This document shows, piece after piece, positions 62,533-64,000 of a stretch of 64,000 nt of DNA. The stretch spans positions 47,572 through 111,571 of the forward strand of contig MDLA01000117.1 of assembly GCA_001730015.1 (NCBI GenBank), read 5' to 3'. Source of the stretch: Chromatiales bacterium (ex Bugula neritina AB1). Its GTDB lineage: Bacteria > Pseudomonadota > Gammaproteobacteria > Granulosicoccales > Granulosicoccaceae. A program made the position numbers and the translations under genes. The notes below the pieces were generated by a model that saw only the letters and a program-made list of their open reading frames with translations, did no database searches and was not told the DNA's origin. Numbering within the stretch: position 1 is the stretch's first letter; the number at the start of each line of letters is the position of its first letter.

Positions 62533-63498
62533 GTGCCATCCGTATATTACCCAGGGAGATATGTGTTACCTTCCTTCTCCACTGGGGTGGAGGGTGCTGA
62601 TTTCATAGCAAGTAATTATGAAATGGTAAATGATCAAGGGTTTAAATACTTCAAGGCGCTAATGGTGGAAACTGGAAACCCAGTTATGGTTCGTATCCAC
62701 TTTGATACTTATATGTATCCAATGTCCGAAGAGAAAGCATCCAAGCTAGATACCTGTGGGCATGCGTTACTTTTGGTCGGGTACAATGCAAAAGGATTTA
62801 TAGTTCATGATCCTTGGGATCAATCTAAATGGGGTGGCACATTTGGAGGTAAAGATAAAGAAATATCTTATGAACTTCTTTCCCGGATGCCAACGGTTAA
62901 CTGCTGTCTCGGTATGGTGTCTCACTATGCGCCATTCTGCGGTTATCTAGACTATCCTCGAGCGGCTATCCACCAAGACAGGGAGATTAACATAGTTGGT
63001 AAACTTGAGCTTCCGGGAATATTTGGTATAACTCAGGACATATATCCAATACAACAACTAATAGCTGATTTAGTTATTCCAAAGAACATGGAAATAAAAT
63101 CTCAATCTATAGATAAGAGTGCTCTGCCATTTTATGCTGGGCAATCAACCAGTATAAATTACACGATTGGCACAGGTCCAGATGTTGGTTCTTACCCATT
63201 AACAATGAATGTAGAAGCATCATTGGATTTGCCGGCGTTTAGTTGGGAGAAAAATCGATTGTCCGAGACAATAACTCTTAAAACGAAGCTCCACCGCCGT
63301 ATAGATATAAAAGACAAAGAATGGCTCAATAAATATGGTAGAGAGTAGTCTTTTTTCAATGTCTTCATTAGCCTTATAGAGAAAATCTAACAAAGCCATG
63401 CAGCAGGACGTTTCACGCGGTGTCCGTATGTGTGAATGGTCGTTCCTCCCATTTTGTCACACATACGGCCTCCGCATGAAACGCCTCTGATGGCGGCG
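62171..63498 (+). mobile_element. First integron gene cassette (inferred boundaries)
   Basis: Bounded on the left by the G/TTAGAT junction at 62170 and on the right by the attC R' core G/TTAGCG at 63498. It is about 1.33 kb, AT-rich, and carries one interrupted C39-like reading frame in the normal orientation away from intI. Boundaries follow the known cut between G and TT of the core site. Confidence 0.6.
62533..63348 (+). CDS. C-terminal half of the same papain-fold (C39-like) protein, same frame after a stop
   Basis: 271 residues beginning at a GTG that directly follows the TAA of the previous frame, with no ribosome site. It carries FKALMVETGNPVMVRI and then CGHALLLVGYNAKGFIVHDPWDQSKWGGTF, the catalytic His region and DPW loop of C39/papain-like folds, so the domain spans the stop codon. 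The last about 120 residues look like a separate beta-rich domain (YAGQSTSINYTIGTGPDVGSYPL). Either the gene has been broken by a nonsense mutation, or the stop is read through. The attC site starts 37 bases after its end. Confidence 0.55.
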   Translation: MPSVYYPGRYVLPSFSTGVEGADFIASNYEMVNDQGFKYFKALMVETGNPVMVRIHFDTYMYPMSEEKASKLDTCGHALLLVGYNAKGFIVHDPWDQSKWGGTFGGKDKEISYELLSRMPTVNCCLGMVSHYAPFCGYLDYPRAAIHQDREINIVGKLELPGIFGITQDIYPIQQLIADLVIPKNMEIKSQSIDKSALPFYAGQSTSINYTIGTGPDVGSYPLTMNVEASLDLPAFSWEKNRLSETITLKTKLHRRIDIKDKEWLNKYGRE

Positions 63499-63504
63499 TT
63501 AGCG
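63385..63504 (+). other. attC recombination site
   Basis: R'' ATCTAAC (63385-63391) and R' GTTAGCG (63498-63504) enclose a 120-base imperfect palindrome. The stem has CCGTATGTGTGA matched perfectly by TCACACATACGG, and GGACGTTTCACGCGG against CCGCATGAAACGCC with one unpaired A, the extrahelical-base pattern used by IntI to choose the strand. A terminal loop of about 21 bases closes it. Size and core sites fit attC. Confidence 0.88.
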
Positions 63505-63624
63505 TAAAAATCCATATCGTAGAATGTACGACATGGGGCAACCCCTGTGTGTCAACCTGCAATCAGACAGTAGCAGTCTGAGTTAATATAGATTTCAGGG
63601 TTAGATTATCACAGGAAAAATGAG

Positions 63625-64000
63625 ATGCCCAAGTCATTCAAGAAGGAGTTACCAGAATCACAAGTAACCCCGGATCCGGCCTTAGAGAAGCGAAGGCGAA
63701 GAGACTTCACAACAGAGTACAAGATTAGAATCGTCGCTGAGGCCGATGCGTGCAAGCATGGACAACTTACCCAACTACTTCGACGCGAAAAACTTTACAG
63801 CAGCCAGGTGATTCAATGGCGAAAGGAACTTGAAAGCGGCAATACCGATAAACTCGCCAAAACTGCACCGGGTCCTAAGGCGAAACTCGGCCCGGAGCAA
63901 AAGGAAATCATGCGGCTGGAAAAACGGGTAAAGCGTCTCGAGCGCGAGCTTGATATATCCAACAGCTGTATTGAACTGCAAAAAAAAGCCTTTCGGATTC
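63625..64000 (+). CDS. IS3-family transposase OrfA-like protein, C-terminus beyond the edge
   Basis: 125 residues are visible from the ATG at 63625. RRRRDFTTEYKIRIVAEADACKHGQLTQLLRREKLYSSQVIQWRKEL is an HTH_Tnp_1-type helix-turn-helix. A coiled coil follows (EIMRLEKRVKRLERELDISNSCIELQKKAF), the leucine-zipper of IS3-group OrfA proteins. It runs off the right edge, so OrfB and the right end cannot be judged. It directly follows the attC site, so the element may have landed in or next to the second cassette. Confidence 0.85.
   Translation, partial: MPKSFKKELPESQVTPDPALEKRRRRDFTTEYKIRIVAEADACKHGQLTQLLRREKLYSSQVIQWRKELESGNTDKLAKTAPGPKAKLGPEQKEIMRLEKRVKRLERELDISNSCIELQKKAFRI

Overview
The window looks like a chromosomal segment of a free-living, probably marine gammaproteobacterium with moderate GC content. 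The support is the order nagZ - MTIP - (thiolase, rhlE, two-component system) - csiV - mfd, whose backbone matches the nagZ/MTIP/csiV/mfd neighbourhood of pseudomonads. Further support is the number of very large secreted, carbohydrate-oriented proteins, and an SOS-regulated chromosomal integron at the right edge. I cannot name the genus from sequence alone.

Layout. 0-1.8 kb: tail of a BatA/DUF4159 membrane operon (minus). 1.9-15 kb: housekeeping genes, namely peptidoglycan recycling (nagZ), purine/methylthio salvage (MTIP), thiolase, RNA helicase rhlE, a PepSY-regulator-kinase operon, a His-rich glycine-zipper protein, a rhodanese, csiV and mfd. 15.6-20.2 kb: one 1524-residue polypeptide that appears to carry all four acetyl-CoA-carboxylase activities in the order AccA-AccD-AccC-AccB. 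20.4-21.8 kb: a GlnT/GmaS-type glutamine synthetase. 22-32 kb: four consecutive minus-strand exported giants (kelch + calcium-repeat protein; CBM10-like repeat protein with SGNH hydrolase; five-heme lipoprotein; Ig-like + sorbosone-dehydrogenase-like propeller). 32-38 kb: UDP-glucuronate decarboxylase and an RND efflux pair. 38-43.5 kb: an SDR/crotonase divergent pair, SGNH hydrolase, second rhodanese, DUF302 protein and an ArsR/SRPBCC pair. 43.7-49.1 kb: EamA transporter and a LolD-FtsX-AttH-type operon. 49-54.6 kb: YtcJ amidohydrolase, a broken VOC gene, MAPEG protein and a polar amino acid ABC transporter. 54.7-60 kb: DUF4422 protein and a second, larger propeller protein with malectin and PKD domains, paralogous to the one at 30-32 kb.

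60-64 kb is mobile or accessory DNA: a brnT pseudogene with an intact brnA antitoxin, then an integron integrase (minus) with a LexA box in its promoter, a candidate attI, one AT-rich cassette ending in a well-formed attC hairpin, and the start of an IS3-type transposase. The cassette encodes a papain-fold (C39-like) protein that is split by an in-frame stop and lacks the catalytic Cys.

The window also carries at least three families of short non-coding palindromic elements: four copies of a ~170-197 bp element, three copies (one partial) of a ~170-185 bp element, and one 173 bp element with 24-bp perfect terminal inverted repeats. Full-length copies of the first two families tend to end in TTAA. 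One partial copy sits inside the VOC gene and has destroyed it. In two other cases the TTAA end supplies the stop codon of a neighbouring gene. No CRISPR array, rRNA or tRNA gene was seen.
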